Source: Oopsacas minuta (lineage: Eukaryota > Porifera > Hexactinellida > Lyssacinosida > Leucopsacidae). Taken from it: a stretch of 64,000 nt of DNA. The notes below the pieces were generated by a model. That model saw only the letters and a list, made by a program, of their open reading frames with translations. It did no database searches and was not told the origin of the DNA. The translations under genes and the position numbers were made by a program. The stretch covers positions 2,268 to 66,267 of the forward strand of contig JAKMXF010000313.1 of the NCBI GenBank assembly GCA_024704765.1, given 5' to 3'. Below are positions 24,510 through 35,342 of this stretch, piece after piece (the first letter of the stretch is position 1; each line of letters starts with the position of its first letter).

Positions 24510-26396
24510 CAGTTAATAGGTTGATAGGGTGGTAGAACAATTTAGAGCGTACGAGAGAACAATTCCATTGAGAGGAACCCATTTATTTTCCAAAAATGAT
24601 CCCCATCGGATAGACAAGTAGTCCATAATGATGTGCAAACTTTCGATTAGGTACTTAGATGTAAAATTGTTATTATAACCTGATATGCTTATAATTGATT
24701 TATATATAATTTGTATACAGAACTGTACACAAAAGTCATACTCCCAAGCACGTATATACAGTAACCTCACAAATAATTGAGTTCTACAAGTGTATCTATT
24801 CGCATACTACTCAAAGGAAAATGCGGATCAGAAGGTACTAAATTAATTAGCAGGACATCGCGGGACGCAGCATATTTGGATTATTGGACTGGACTACAAA
24901 AAGTAAGACTCCAGGGTTTACAAATTGTGGTAATCATATGATATAGGCTCTAACCCAGTCCAATTAGGATGCAATGGTTCCAATTGCGCAAAATTTTCAA
25001 ATCCAATTTGTTATACCTGTAACTATGTTATGTAACCCACTACATTGCGGACTCTATTGTATCAATTACTTCGACACACTCACACTAACATTAATGGAAT
25101 TGCCCTACAAACCGATTGCTAAAGGGATGAAAAATACATTGAAATCCTCTCAAAAACGAAAAGTTGCATTCTTAATATTAACTTAGTATATTCATTTTGC
25201 TTTTTAAAATATATTAATTTCTAATAGACTACTAAGGAAATCTAATTATAATCCACTCAACAGACTTTCAGTAGAACCCATATTGATATACAGGATACAT
25301 CTATCATCTATCTAAATTTTTTATGTTAATTTTAATTTGTAGTGAAAAAGGACTACAGTAATTTGTTCAAATTCTTTCAATAAATTCTCTGCTTACTATC
25401 GAAATTTGACTGGAACAGTGTAGAAACATATCTAAGTACTCAATGTGTTTCCAAGGATTGAATAATTGACTAATGTATTGACATATTACATTCCAATAAT
25501 GACCTAACCGTATCTAAGGGCTTATCCCAGATCACAGGTAATTTTGAATGGACCAAATTTCGTATAGTTCCTGTTTGTGTAATAATATTCAATGCCACTT
25601 GAATTAGCAAATCACTAATGAGGGTTGGCCAAAAGTATATAAATACCATTGTTATTTTTGAAAAATATCAAATAACAATAATCAACATGGCAAACCTGAT
25701 AAGCAACAAATAGAAGTTAACATCACTGATGATTTACTTGACTCGGGCGTTGATGATGAAAGTATCCTCCACCCAACCAGAAAGCTATCTTAAGGTGAGA
25801 GTGAGACTAAAGAAGTCACGAAGCAGTCCGGAAAGAAAACACGGAAATTCTAAATGAGGAAAAGGATGGGAGGCGACCCTAATATAGCTCTTAGTTTTAA
25901 AAAGGCTAAGTTAATTAGGGACATAACCAGTGGAAATACATATTTACAAGAAGGGGTTACTCTTCAAATTATAATAAATTTTAGCTTATAATGTTATAAT
26001 TAACAATGTATATACCATGTATTTAATCCATTATTCAAAATATTAAATATCCTTCAGATAAATTTATTCGATACTCTTAAAATGTAAATAACCACAATTT
26101 ATTGGTTAGAATTGGAAGTTTGTTAACTGAATTGAAATTATAGAATATATTTTTGGAACTCATAGATAATCGAAGAGTTATCTAACAAAGGTTAATTAGA
26201 TTGCAAAAATTTAACTAATTCCATGAATGTTTGCCTAATTTTATTATGTGAAATTAATGATTAATTTGTTGTCAATGTAATGCTATCATGAGAAATGTAA
26301 ATAGTTGATATGCATATGTTCAATATTAAATAAAAAAGAATACAGTGAGCACCCCCCGCGACACTTAGTGTTCAAGTGTTCGCTTGCCGCCGAAAG
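24510..26396. other. No gene recognised
   Basis: AT-rich, with short frames at 24513-24770 (-) and 24974-25186 (+) lacking motifs. A lysine/acid-rich stretch around 25690-25920 reads like a decayed exon but is interrupted by stops. Confidence 0.45.
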
Positions 26397-26426
26397 CAAG
26401 TAAGCGTAGCTTGCTTGTATACATAG
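26397..26426 (+). other. Possible Helitron 3' terminus
   Basis: CAAGTAAGC GTA GCTTGCTTG forms a 9-bp stem with one mismatch and is followed nine bases later by CATAG and T. The layout (terminal hairpin, short AT spacer, TAG before T) resembles a Helitron 3' end, and the tail is similar to the one at 22487. No body or start is identified. Confidence 0.4.
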
Positions 26427-26985
26427 TTTATTAATAGAGGATGACATATATAATTACGTAGAAGTTTTTACAAACTGGTATAGCTCCAAGATCAGTTGAC
26501 TAGATCTTACTGTATTTGTTAAAACATTTTTAGCGTCCTCGCAGATTCAGTGGGGGCTATAACCTCACGCCCTATGTTGGTTTTGCCCCTTTTATTGATA
26601 ATATATGTATACAGCCCACCAGCACTATATACGATGCAACAAAGCTGCGTCGTGTAAGGTGTACTATATTTATGTACGCGGTATTTTAAATAAACGAGCG
26701 AGTTTCGCTTGCGAGTTACGATCACGCTATTAGGGGATACCAGGGCTGTCTAAGTTGATGTGCAGATGGTCAATTAGAAATGTTTTAGGGTTATATTTCA
26801 TTACTTTTGTCGAGATTTTACGAAGCCAAAGCTCTTCATATATCCTAGTTTCCCAGTTTAAATATGCACTACTTGTATTATTAATAAGTAACTTGCGAGA
26901 AATAAAATTAATTAAAGAAACGCTTAAATAATGATGGAATATTGTAACATAACTAACAAACAGAAGATTAAACTAAGTTCTACTT
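26427..26985. other. No gene recognised
   Basis: AT-rich spacer leading to the MULE palindrome; no coding motif seen. Confidence 0.5.
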
Positions 26986-27036
26986 GGTGCAGCTACCACA
27001 TCCCAACCACTGTCCACTTCAATTGGTAGCTGCACC
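26986..27036. repeat. 13-bp perfect stem, 25-base loop
   Basis: GGTGCAGCTACCA (26986-26998) pairs perfectly with TGGTAGCTGCACC (27024-27036). It lies 40 bp outside the left arm of the MULE palindrome and marks the switch from AT-rich to GC-richer DNA. It could be an end of the MULE-bearing segment; no copy is seen at the right side. Confidence 0.7.
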
Positions 27037-27402
27037 GTCAGGAGTGAGGAGGAAATATGGAGAGAGGTGGGAAAGAGGAGACTTGACACATTGGCAGTGT
27101 GAGCAGAGAGGAGAGTGTAGAGCAAGGGTTCATACGAAGGGAATGGAGTAGTGAAGCGTGCGAATGAGCATCTGCATGCACCTGATGTGCAGGCTACGGT
27201 CTGCTGTGTGAGATAAAGGCAGGCATCTCGAGGAAAGCACGAGACACACAGGATGACTCACACCACATAATCGGTGAGGGTATGCTAACAGCATCAGAGG
27301 GTACTGCTGCTGCTAAACTACCTAAGCTGGACAGCCTGAAGCGGACGATACAGCGTCAGCGTGCATGCGTACTATCAGCTCCAGTAGAGCCTACCGCTCT
27401 AG

Positions 27403-28209
27403 CAAAGTTGGTCTACCTGCGAATACCAGCGGACAGCCAAGGGGGAACAGTTCCTACTCTATAACTCTGGGGAAGACGATGCACATAGATTCCTCATCTT
27501 CGGGACAAGAGGGTACCGCTGGACGCTACAGCAAAGCAAGATCTGGCTAGCCGATGACACCTTCAAGACGGTGCCTCTCCTCTTCGCCCAGGTGTATGTG
27601 GTGCATGGAGTCCACCGAGGATACGATCCTATGAAGACCGGTCATCTGTTGCGGAGTCTGTTCGTGCTACTGCCCAACAAGACAAAGGATACCAGCCTGA
27701 GGATGTGGGAGCAGATCCACCTACTATGTCCTCTTGCCCAGCCTGAACAGATACTCCTAGACTTTGAGAAGGGCGCAATTAACAGCTTTGAGCATGTCTG
27801 GCCTAACACAGTGGTGAAGTGCTGCTTCTTCCACCAGACACAGAATACCTGGCGTCATGTGCAGTCTGACTGCACACATAACCGAGAGCTGGCTATGCGC
27901 CCCCTTAAGATACCAACCCTTGAATTCGCCCGACCAGCAGACGTCCCCGATCTGTTTGAGCAAGTGTCAATGGACCTCCCCCTTACGTCTGAGATAGGCG
28001 AGCTAGTCGACTACTTTGAGAGGACGTATATCGGTCGCACGCTAGCCACTGGACACCATGTAGCGGCGACGTTCCCAATTGGCCTGTGGAACTACCACTT
28101 CAGCACGCCATTCGGACTCCCCCGTACAACCAACGCCGTAGAGGCATGGCACCGCAGCTTCAATGCCACTGTCGGCTGCCATCACCCACCATATGGAAGT
28201 TCCTCCTAG
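27403..28209 (+). pseudogene. MULE transposase, left arm, frameshifted
   Basis: DDE transposase of the Mutator-like, FLYWCH-associated class. The frame is open from just after a TAG at 27400-27402. It contains RFLIFGTRGYRW, then WLADDTFKTVP (first catalytic Asp), ILLDFEKGAINSF (second Asp), the CFFHQ C-x2-H motif and NAVEAWHRSFN (probable catalytic Glu). A single C missing near 28188 shifts the frame and ends this product at 28209; the remainder is read at 28086-28457. Upstream pieces, in other frames, include LPKLDSLKRTIQRQR (27282-27464) and half of the FLYWCH finger. No clean start codon exists. Confidence 0.85.
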
Positions 28210-28478
28210 CCCTCAAGCGTGAGCAGGGCCTAGTGGAGGTGCGGCAGACTAACTACCTTGCTGGGAAGCCGCCAACCAAGCGGAGAAGGTCCCAACAGAG
28301 TGAACAAGTGTTGAAGACTCTAGCTGGAGAATATTATTCGCCAAATCATACTAAGATGGAGTTCTTGCAGGGTGTACATATCATTTCAGTATGGGAGCGG
28401 ATAAACATGTTAATCCAAAGTATTATCTCAAATCAAATATATTTGAGGACTAGATAATATGAAGATTAACATCCGTTC

Positions 28479-29471
28479 TCAGGCTGAGATGGTCTCTACA
28501 CTTGTATGGAACTTTGTTTTAGTATGATTTGGCGAATAATATTCTCCAGCTAGAGTCTTCAACACTTGTTCACTCTGTTGGGACCTTCTCCGCTTGGTTG
28601 GCGGCTTCCCAGCAAGGTAGTTAGTCTGCCGCACCTCCACTAGGCCCTGCTCACGCTTGAGGGCTAGGAGGAACTTCCATATGGTGGGGTGATGGCAGCC
28701 GACAGTGGCATTGAAGCTGCGGTGCCATGCCTCTACGGCGTTGGTTGTACGGGGGAGTCCGAATGGCGTGCTGAAGTGGTAGTTCCACAGGCCAATTGGG
28801 AACGTCGCCGCTACATGGTGTCCAGTGGCTAGCGTGCGACCGATATACGTCCTCTCAAAGTAGTCGACTAGCTCGCCTATCTCAGACGTAAGGGGGAGGT
28901 CCATTGACACTTGCTCAAACAGATCGGGGACGTCTGCTGGTCGGGCGAATTCAAGGGTTGGTATCTTAAGGGGGCGCATAGCCAGCTCTCGGTTATGTGT
29001 GCAGTCAGACTGCACATGACGCCAGGTATTCTGTGTCTGGTGGAAGAAGCAGCACTTCACCACTGTGTTAGGCCAGACATGCTCAAAGCTGTTAATTGCG
29101 CCCTTCTCAAAGTCTAGGAGTATCTGTTCAGGCTGGGCAAGAGGACATAGTAGGTGGATCTGCTCCCACATCCTCAGGCTGGTATCCTTTGTCTTGTTGG
29201 GCAGTAGCACGAACAGACTCCGCAACAGATGACCGGTCTTCATAGGATCGTATCCTCGGTGGACTCCATGCACCACATACACCTGGGCGAAGAGGAGAGG
29301 CACCGTCTTGAAGGTGTCATCGGCTAGCCAGATCTTGCTTTGCTGTAGCGTCCAGCGGTACCCTCTTGTCCCGAAGATGAGGAATCTATGTGCATCGTCT
29401 TCCCCAGAGTTATAGAGTAGGAACTGTTCCCCCTTGGCTGTCCGCTGGTATTCGCAGGTAGACCAACTTTG
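28479..29471 (-). CDS. MULE transposase catalytic domain, right arm, open
   Basis: The inverted partner of the left-arm sequence, without the one-base deletion, so its frame stays open for about 330 codons up to the minus-strand stop at 29472-29474. In order it carries RFLIFGTRGYRW, WLADDTFKTVP with the first Asp, ILLDFEKGAINSF with the second Asp, CFFHQTQNTWRHVQ, NAVEAWHRSFN with the probable Glu, HPTIWKFLLALKREQ, and a basic tail (PPTKRRR) that could be a nuclear localisation signal. The C-terminus runs about 13 codons past the arm into the unique spacer. FLYWCH and linker sequences upstream (29472-29790) are in other frames, so this is a fragment of a full transposase. No initiating ATG is evident near the start, and whether it is expressed is unknown. 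Confidence 0.8.
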   Translation of the reverse strand, partial: QSWSTCEYQRTAKGEQFLLYNSGEDDAHRFLIFGTRGYRWTLQQSKIWLADDTFKTVPLLFAQVYVVHGVHRGYDPMKTGHLLRSLFVLLPNKTKDTSLRMWEQIHLLCPLAQPEQILLDFEKGAINSFEHVWPNTVVKCCFFHQTQNTWRHVQSDCTHNRELAMRPLKIPTLEFARPADVPDLFEQVSMDLPLTSEIGELVDYFERTYIGRTLATGHHVAATFPIGLWNYHFSTPFGLPRTTNAVEAWHRSFNATVGCHHPTIWKFLLALKREQGLVEVRQTNYLAGKPPTKRRRSQQSEQVLKTLAGEYYSPNHTKTKFHTSVETISA

Positions 29472-29829
29472 CTAGAGCGGTAGGCTCTACTGGAGCTGAT
29501 AGTACGCATGCACGCTGACGCTGTATCGTCCGCTTCAGGCTGTCCAGCTTAGGTAGTTTAGCAGCAGCAGTACCCTCTGATGCTGTTAGCATACCCTCAC
29601 CGATTATGTGGTGTGAGTCATCCTGTGTGTCTCGTGCTTTCCTCGAGATGCCTGCCTTTATCTCACACAGCAGACCGTAGCCTGCACATCAGGTGCATGC
29701 AGATGCTCATTCGCACGCTTCACTACTCCATTCCCTTCGTATGAACCCTTGCTCTACACTCTCCTCTCTGCTCACACTGCCAATGCGTCAAATCTCCAAC
29801 TCTTCGATGCATCAATTGTAGGTAGCCTC

Positions 29830-32326
29830 TAGTGATGTTGAACGAACATCATTTTAAATAATTGGTTATCGAATAGTTAATCCGCAAAGTAACCGATTAA
29901 TCGGTTATAATCGGTTAAACTCAATTATCATTATATTCTGCCTTTAATTGCTAGTACTCTCCTGTATTTTAATTTATCAAATGAAATCAAATTAGATATA
30001 ATAATGAGCTAATGACTAATAATGAAGAAATCCTAAAATCTAATAATTTATTGTTACTTTATCTCTTGCTTCTTGAAATATGACTTTAAGATCATTAAGC
30101 TATCAACCGAGTTTTCACTCAACCGTGATCTCAACTTCGTCACAAAAAGTCCTGCTGCTGAGAAAGCACGTTCTGCCTCAACGCTTGTCGGAGGAATTGT
30201 ATTCAGTACTTCCTCTATAGAAGAAATATTTGGGATTTGTCTCCAGTGGCTTCAAATAAGGCCATTTCCTTTATCAGAGATAGAAATCCAATATCTTCTT
30301 TCGGGGTTCTTACATGAGTTGTGGAATTTTGTATTGCTCTTTTTAATTGGTCAGCAAGTAATATCGGAGAGCTACGTATTTCAACGTCTCCAATGTCTTC
30401 CGAAGTCTCCTGAGAATTTAAAATTACACTATCGAATTGTTCAGTTCCATACTGTGAATACAATTGTGAAAGGATCATTTTCATTGTCTTTTGCACTTCT
30501 TTTCTTTTAATACACGGATCCTCCCTTATCGAATTAGGATTCAATAAATATTTCATAACATTGATAAGATTAGACTGCCGCCTCTCGTTAAATCTTTGTC
30601 TTAGGTTCTGCAATAATTGTAAGGAGAACTCTGAACCAACCATTTCAAGTTTCTGGAACATAAAATAGAATATCCCTTCTGCACTGAGTAAATTTGCGTC
30701 ACGCTGGCATAGAGCAGATATTCCCATTTCGATGGGTTTTAAACAACTGCAAATGTTTTCCAACTCTTGCCAATCAAGTTCACAAACTTCCATGTTTAAA
30801 TTGATGTCGATCATTGCTTTGCATAGTGGTTTTCTTACAGGTAACAATCGATTAATCATACTAATTAAGCTATTCCACCTAGTTTTGCACTCCATGACTA
30901 GATTTGAAGTTTTTCCTAAATCTTCCTTTATGTACGACTGAAGTACTTCATTTTTTAATGGGGCTTCCTAAATATACGAACGATATTTCGAAACTTAACG
31001 ATAACAGTTTCTATATTTATTTTCAAAGGCGGGATAAACATGTCTTCATCAATTTCACCGTCATCTTCATCTGAGAAAATTGATTCACCCTCAGTATCTT
31101 CTGCACCACCAAGGCCATCATTATATGAGTCAGAGATAGTCGACTGAATTTGAGATGTGCCAATTGGCTCTTCGTCCGTTCCTTCATCATAAATAGGAAT
31201 CCTATTCTTGGAGTATAATACTGCAACTACTGCTAAATGTACCCCGTGAGCCAAACAAAGTTGCTGATGAATATTACTTGGTCTTCCCATCTTCACCATG
31301 ACAGGGGCTCCATCACAGGTGATGCTAACAATATGCTTCTGCAACTCAATATAGAATTCAATCAATATCCTTTCCAAAAGCTCAAGAACCTTCTCAGCTG
31401 GCATCTTTCCATAAATACGCTTCATTCCAGGGTTCCAAAAGTTATTGATGCTATGTATATTGACATTCATATACCGTTTATTTTGGATAGAAGTATATTC
31501 GTCCAAGTACACGCTCATCCTTTTTCCATTAGCAAGTAAAAACTGTAACTGAGAAGTGATCACTCCCTTAACATGATTTGCATACCTCAAAACCATTCTT
31601 GAAACTGTAGAATGGTCTGGAATTGGGGTGAAACCCTTTTCTTGTAACGAAGAACGGATAAATTTACTTTGGCTGATTTTCAGATAACTGAAACAATCCT
31701 CAGCAGCTAACCTAGCAATTACCTCATCCAAACTTTGTTTTTTGGAAAATAATGGTAACAAACTTTGAGTACTATGTTTCTTCGAAGGGGGTTCGTTGTC
31801 AGAAATGTGATTCAGGCCCAATTGGATGTTATGTATCAAAAGATGATTTCTTAACCCAGTAGTTGTACTGCCTTTACAACTTACATTCTTCTTACAAATA
31901 AGGCATTTGGCTTCTTCCCCATGTTTCTCGAAATGTTTCCACACCTCAGACCTTTTAGCCATAATACCGTACAGTATTGTAAGTATAGAAGTAACGATTT
32001 ATAGAAAAGCTAGAATATTCAAAATTATGCTGTAACAAATGCGTTTACAGATAATTATACATATAAATATGCGTATCGCCGTATGCCTATAAACTACTAT
32101 ATCTAGCAATTAGGTCTCTAGCCGTTAAAACATAATTCAAGAATACATAGAATGACAATTGTGTGGTTTTTTAATAATAATTCCAATAGAAACTTTATTG
32201 TTGACCAAAAGGTGAAATTTTGAAAATAACCGATTAATCGAAGTAGAATAATCGGTTATCGATAATAAGTATAAATTCAATAATCGATTAAATAATCGAA
32301 TATTTACTAATCGGTTACCATCCCTA
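29830..32326 (-). mobile_element. BED-finger hAT element, copy 1
   Basis: A 2497-bp hAT. The termini are TAGTGATG at the left and (reverse complement of the right) TAGGGATG. The flanks GTAGCCTC (29822-29829) and GCAGCCTC (32327-32334) match 7 of 8, a probable target duplication. Subterminal DNA at both ends repeats TAACCGATTA / TAATCGGTTA, likely transposase sites. It carries a broken transposase on the minus strand. It forms the left part of a 4.27-kb block repeated in inverse at 37430-41688. Confidence 0.88.
30054..31962 (-). pseudogene. BED-finger hAT transposase, copy 1, broken
   Basis: From ATG 31962 the first segment (335 codons, to 30955) holds a BED-type zinc finger (CLICKKNV...HLLIHN, residues about 19-44). 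It also has an RNase-H-like core with YLDEYTS (probable first Asp), TCDGAP (second Asp) and LCLAHGVHLAV. It ends in an acidic stretch and a stop. A second frame (30895-30215, 226 codons) has CKTRWNSLISMI and the helical insertion region. A third frame (about 30240-30054) encodes the hAT dimerisation motif, TSVEAERAFSAAG...LRSRLSENSVDSL. Two frame breaks separate the parts. The same breaks occur in copy 2, so they predate the duplication. Confidence 0.9.
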
Positions 32327-32334
32327 GCAGCCTC

Positions 32335-32669
32335 CTTCTAGTAACTTCTCTCCTCCCTTACTTGTCCTGATCAGTCGGAAGGAGGGTTGATCAGGGTCCA
32401 TCAATAATAGGAAAGTTGTTTAGAATACAAATTGTATTATGATACAAGCTGCAAAATAATACAGTTGCAACATTTAAATAGAGCTATACAGGTGACTTTC
32501 CATGTTTACTGGCAAACATACAAATTAATTTCGATCTTCTCCCACAATGGAATTAATACTACGTATGCATTCCTGATATAAATTCATTATCTTTAATATA
32601 TAAATCATCTCACCTCACTTTGCTATCACAGAACTTCTATGTATAGGTTTACGATATCAATACTGTAAC
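32335..32669. other. Non-coding DNA shared by both block copies
   Basis: The 335 bp between the hAT target-duplication remnant and the P-like element. It is present identically, in inverse, at 38849-39183. It includes a CCTGATCA...TGATCAGG inverted repeat at about 32367-32396. No gene. Confidence 0.8.
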
Positions 32670-33092
32670 CATAGACTCCTTAAATAGAAGGACTAGTATC
32701 TCCTATGCTCGGGGCCTGGAACTTGGGTCCCATCATATCTTGGGTTGTACACATGCTAAAACCTTCATCTTGGTGTCTAACATGGGGTTTTGAGGGACAA
32801 GGAATTAATTTTTTATACTTTTGGCCATCTAAAAGGTCACCTGAAGGTCATTTGAAGGTTAAAACACTCAAAATGGCAGGAATTTATCTAAAATTTTGTG
32901 TATTCTTCTAATCAAATGCAGGGTAACGAGACAAACAGTCAAAATAGTATACATTGTGATTATATATCAAAATGACAGTTTAAATGCTAAAATTAGCACG
33001 AATGAATTAATAAGGTCAGTATACAAAGCAAACAAAAGGCAAAAATTGCATGTATACACGGATATCACTGTGAACAGGGATATTACTGCAAC

Positions 33093-33434
33093 TTAGTTTT
33101 GAGATGAGAGTTTTTCCTTCCTTCTCAAACAGCCAAGTTGTCTTTCTTTATCACTATTATCAAGCACAAAGGACTTCAAAAGTATGTTTGACAAAGTAAC
33201 ACATGCTCCTTGAATAATAGACATTGCACTGTCAATACGAGATAAGGCTTGGCTGAGGTGAGCTCGACAGCAGTGTAAATTGCAATTAACAAACAGTTTG
33301 TAAGCTGAATGAACGAAATGAACAGTTGAGATTAGGGGCACAGTTAGTCCACCCCTGTTTAAATTAGTGAGAAACTCCGAATCAGTTAGATTGTCATCAT
33401 CATCTTCAGCTGAGGCTGTTGGTTGACTGTACAA
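33093..33434 (-). pseudogene. P-transposase C-terminal fragment, copy 1
   Basis: A 113-codon frame overlapping the end of the THAP frame by about 50 bases but shifted by one. It contains the P/THAP9 C-terminal motif (LTDSEFLTNLNRGGLTVP...AYKLF) and ends in a basic tail. The shift suggests that an internal deletion joined the THAP exon to the last exon out of frame, or that a splice site restores the join: TTCTTTTTGTACAG just before it looks like an acceptor. It would not be catalytic. Confidence 0.7.
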
Positions 33435-33805
33435 AAAGAATCAAAGTCACCAATTTGATCAAGAGCGTTAGTTCTAAGGTCTTCATTTCTGTCACGTACT
33501 TCTGCCGAAGAACTTGTACTCCTAGGAGTTGAAGAGACTTGCTTTAAACAGGACTTTGGGACACCAGAAAAAATGGATGGAGGTTGGCTAGATCGTTTAC
33601 CACCTTTAACTGTGACCCATTCACAGTCAAAATGATGGTAACAAGCATATATTTGTTTAAGTTGTAACAGACTGGAGCGTTCATTTGGCATAGCATCAAT
33701 CCAACGATCTCGCTCATCTTCATCACTTGGAAATTGTACTACTTTTGTGTATGGTTCACACCTGTAATTTCCACGACATCCAAATACGTTACACTTCTTA
33801 GGCAT
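33386..33805 (-). CDS. THAP-domain protein of P-like element, copy 1
   Basis: A 139-residue product starting at ATG 33805. Residues 1-90 form a THAP zinc finger: MPKKCNVFGC at the start supplies the first two Cys, then VQFPSDEDERDRWIDAM, and CYHHF supplies the third Cys and the His. This is the C2CH pattern of P-element and THAP9 DNA-binding domains. A Ser/Thr-rich tail follows. The frame then runs into the junction with the C-terminal piece and ends KMMMTI. It lacks the leucine zipper, GTP-binding and RNase-H regions. In Drosophila, comparably deleted KP elements make repressors. By analogy this could bind the element ends without cutting, which is inference. Confidence 0.75.
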   Translation of the reverse strand: MPKKCNVFGCRGNYRCEPYTKVVQFPSDEDERDRWIDAMPNERSSLLQLKQIYACYHHFDCEWVTVKGGKRSSQPPSIFSGVPKSCLKQVSSTPRSTSSSAEVRDRNEDLRTNALDQIGDFDSFCTVNQQPQLKMMMTI

Positions 33806-34098
33806 TATAAAGTAAATACCACCACCACCTTTAAAATGCAGTTGTAAATTGGATGATCCCCAGCACCAGAAATGCTGGTAAAGCTACAATACAAACCTGA
33901 AAAAACATAATACAGCAGCATGAGCTACGGACAGCGTCAGGTGACGCCAGGTGACGCCAGGAGCGGCGATAAAGCAAAAGCTTTCCATGACCTGCCATGT
34001 TTATTACGCAATGACGTCGTTGCGTCATGATACAGTGGGACCCAAGTTCCGTAATCCGAGATTGCCAGATACTAGTCCTTCTATTTAAGGAGTCTATG

Positions 34099-35342
34099 TA
34101 ACTAATAATAAATAGCAAAAAACGAATGCATTTGTAGTTCATCCATGGTCCAGCTTTTTTTGCTGTTTCCATTCCTGATATTGCGTAGTTCACGATAGGA
34201 CAAATATGAATTAGATAAAATGGAAGAATGATAAGGTGGGAAAATATACATTATTGAAAGAGTATCTACAAAATGATCCAAATCGTGTTAAGATTCATTA
34301 CTAATATTATCGAAAGAATATATAAAAGTTAAGGTTTATTAATATAATAGCCTTCCTTTAATCCATGGTCCAAGTTCACAAAGTTGGTGTATAGGCCTTA
34401 TTTAACGTAGGTCACGAATCAGTATATATCGATTTGATGACTAATACAATTTCGCCCATAGACTTTGGCTTAGTTGTGTATTTGGCTCTAACTTTTCAAT
34501 TGTGCACCGATTTGAACGTTGTAAAGTGGAATCTTCATCATTCAGCGAGTACGATCAGACTAGATATGTGAGTTTTATATTTCGGATGAAAAGTTCGGGG
34601 GTGCAATTCTATAGTTGTACCCAACTGTTTTGCAGGTTGTAGAAAACAATTTATGGTCCAACTGTTAAAATACCTGTGTTCATGATGCCACAGAACCCCG
34701 ATGAACTAAAACATGCATTGTTACGAGCGCTACACAGAGATGATATAGACGAATTGAAAGTGGCGTGCGCGTACTCTAAACATGTTAGAGAAGATAATGT
34801 CGAAACAGTACATAAAGTGCCTAACGGAGACGGAAATTTTCGAGAAATACCACGAACCGTCCTGAGCTGAAAGATGGAACTGTCCCAACTATTCTACCAG
34901 AATCTCCGAATTACTATTCATCTCACTCTGCCACCAACCGCACCCGTTTCTCTCGAAATGACAGGGATGAAGAACTTCTCTATCAAGCAGTTTCACTAGA
35001 TCGAGAGTCAGAGGTCGAAGAAATAGAAGTTCAAAATTCCTTGTTTCCATGATTTACAAGCTAAGTTACCCTTTCTTTCAATTGCTAATACCTGGTCCAC
35101 CTGGTCGACGAATATACACTATTTTTATGTTCCTCATATTAATAGTAAAATCTACTATTTTAGATAACGCATCTCATATTGCATCTGCGGAAAGTCAAAT
35201 CACACAAGTTAGGCCACTGTTAGTTGGAAACTTTTTTCAGCTCCACCGCCTACATAAAGTTTAACTGCCGCATGAATATTTCATTATTGGAATTTTTTGT
35301 CATTATTTCCCATTTCTCAGTGATATTCACCAACACAACATA
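34099..35342 (+). other. Spacer between inverted copies, part 1
   Basis: Unique sequence with a 72-bp repeat at 34346-34417 (listed separately). Short frames such as 34676-34870 (+), MPQNPDELKHALLRAL at its start, are not recognised and are bounded by stops. Confidence 0.45.
34346..34417 (+). repeat. Dispersed 72-bp repeat, copy 1
   Basis: ATAGCCTTCCTTTAATCCAT through CAAAGTTGGTGTATAGGCC to GTAGGTCACG recurs in the same orientation at 42511-42578 with a few substitutions and short indels. It lies just outside the P end of block copy 1; its partner lies outside the other end of the duplicated region. Origin unknown. Confidence 0.75.

Larger units (their letters stand above)
27077..29797. mobile_element. 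Palindromic FLYWCH-MULE segment
   Basis: A left arm (27077-28354, 1278 bp) and a right arm (28519-29797, 1279 bp) are near-identical and inverted around a 164-bp unique spacer. The one-base length difference is a missing C near 28188 in the left arm. Two substitutions are visible near the outer ends. Each arm starts inside a FLYWCH finger (WQCEQRGECRARVHTKG near 27087) and runs through the MULE catalytic domain. Base composition is clearly GC-richer than the flanks. No 9-bp target duplication is visible. Confidence 0.93.
32670..34098 (-). mobile_element. P-element deletion derivative (KP-like), copy 1
   Basis: A 1429-bp element with 32-bp perfect terminal inverted repeats starting CATAGACTCCTTAAATAGAA. 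These are followed by a second, imperfect inner similarity (GGAACTTGGGTCCCA). P elements likewise have about 31-bp ends beginning CA plus internal inverted repeats. Inside are a THAP domain and a P-transposase C-terminal piece, but no catalytic core. No 8-bp target duplication exists: the inner flank is ACTGTAAC and the outer flank TAACTAAT. The outer end is exactly the border of the inverted duplication. Compared with copy 2 it has one extra 10-bp tandem unit (GTGACGCCAG, near 33942). Confidence 0.87.

Noticed and set aside
28911-29117. Plus-strand frame across the right MULE arm
   Set aside because: Antisense shadow of the MULE transposase; the same frame appears opposite the left arm.
30073-30510. 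145-codon frame opposite the hAT transposase, repeated at 41008-41445
   Set aside because: Antisense to the hAT coding sequence in both copies; no motif of its own.
32705-32911. Frames with WNLGP and FLYFWPSK within the P-like element (also at 38607-38813)
   Set aside because: They lie in the terminal non-coding part of the P-like element, are antisense to its genes, and match no domain.
34676-34870. 64-codon frame in the spacer between the inverted copies
   Set aside because: No recognisable domain and no supporting splice sites; kept only as a note.
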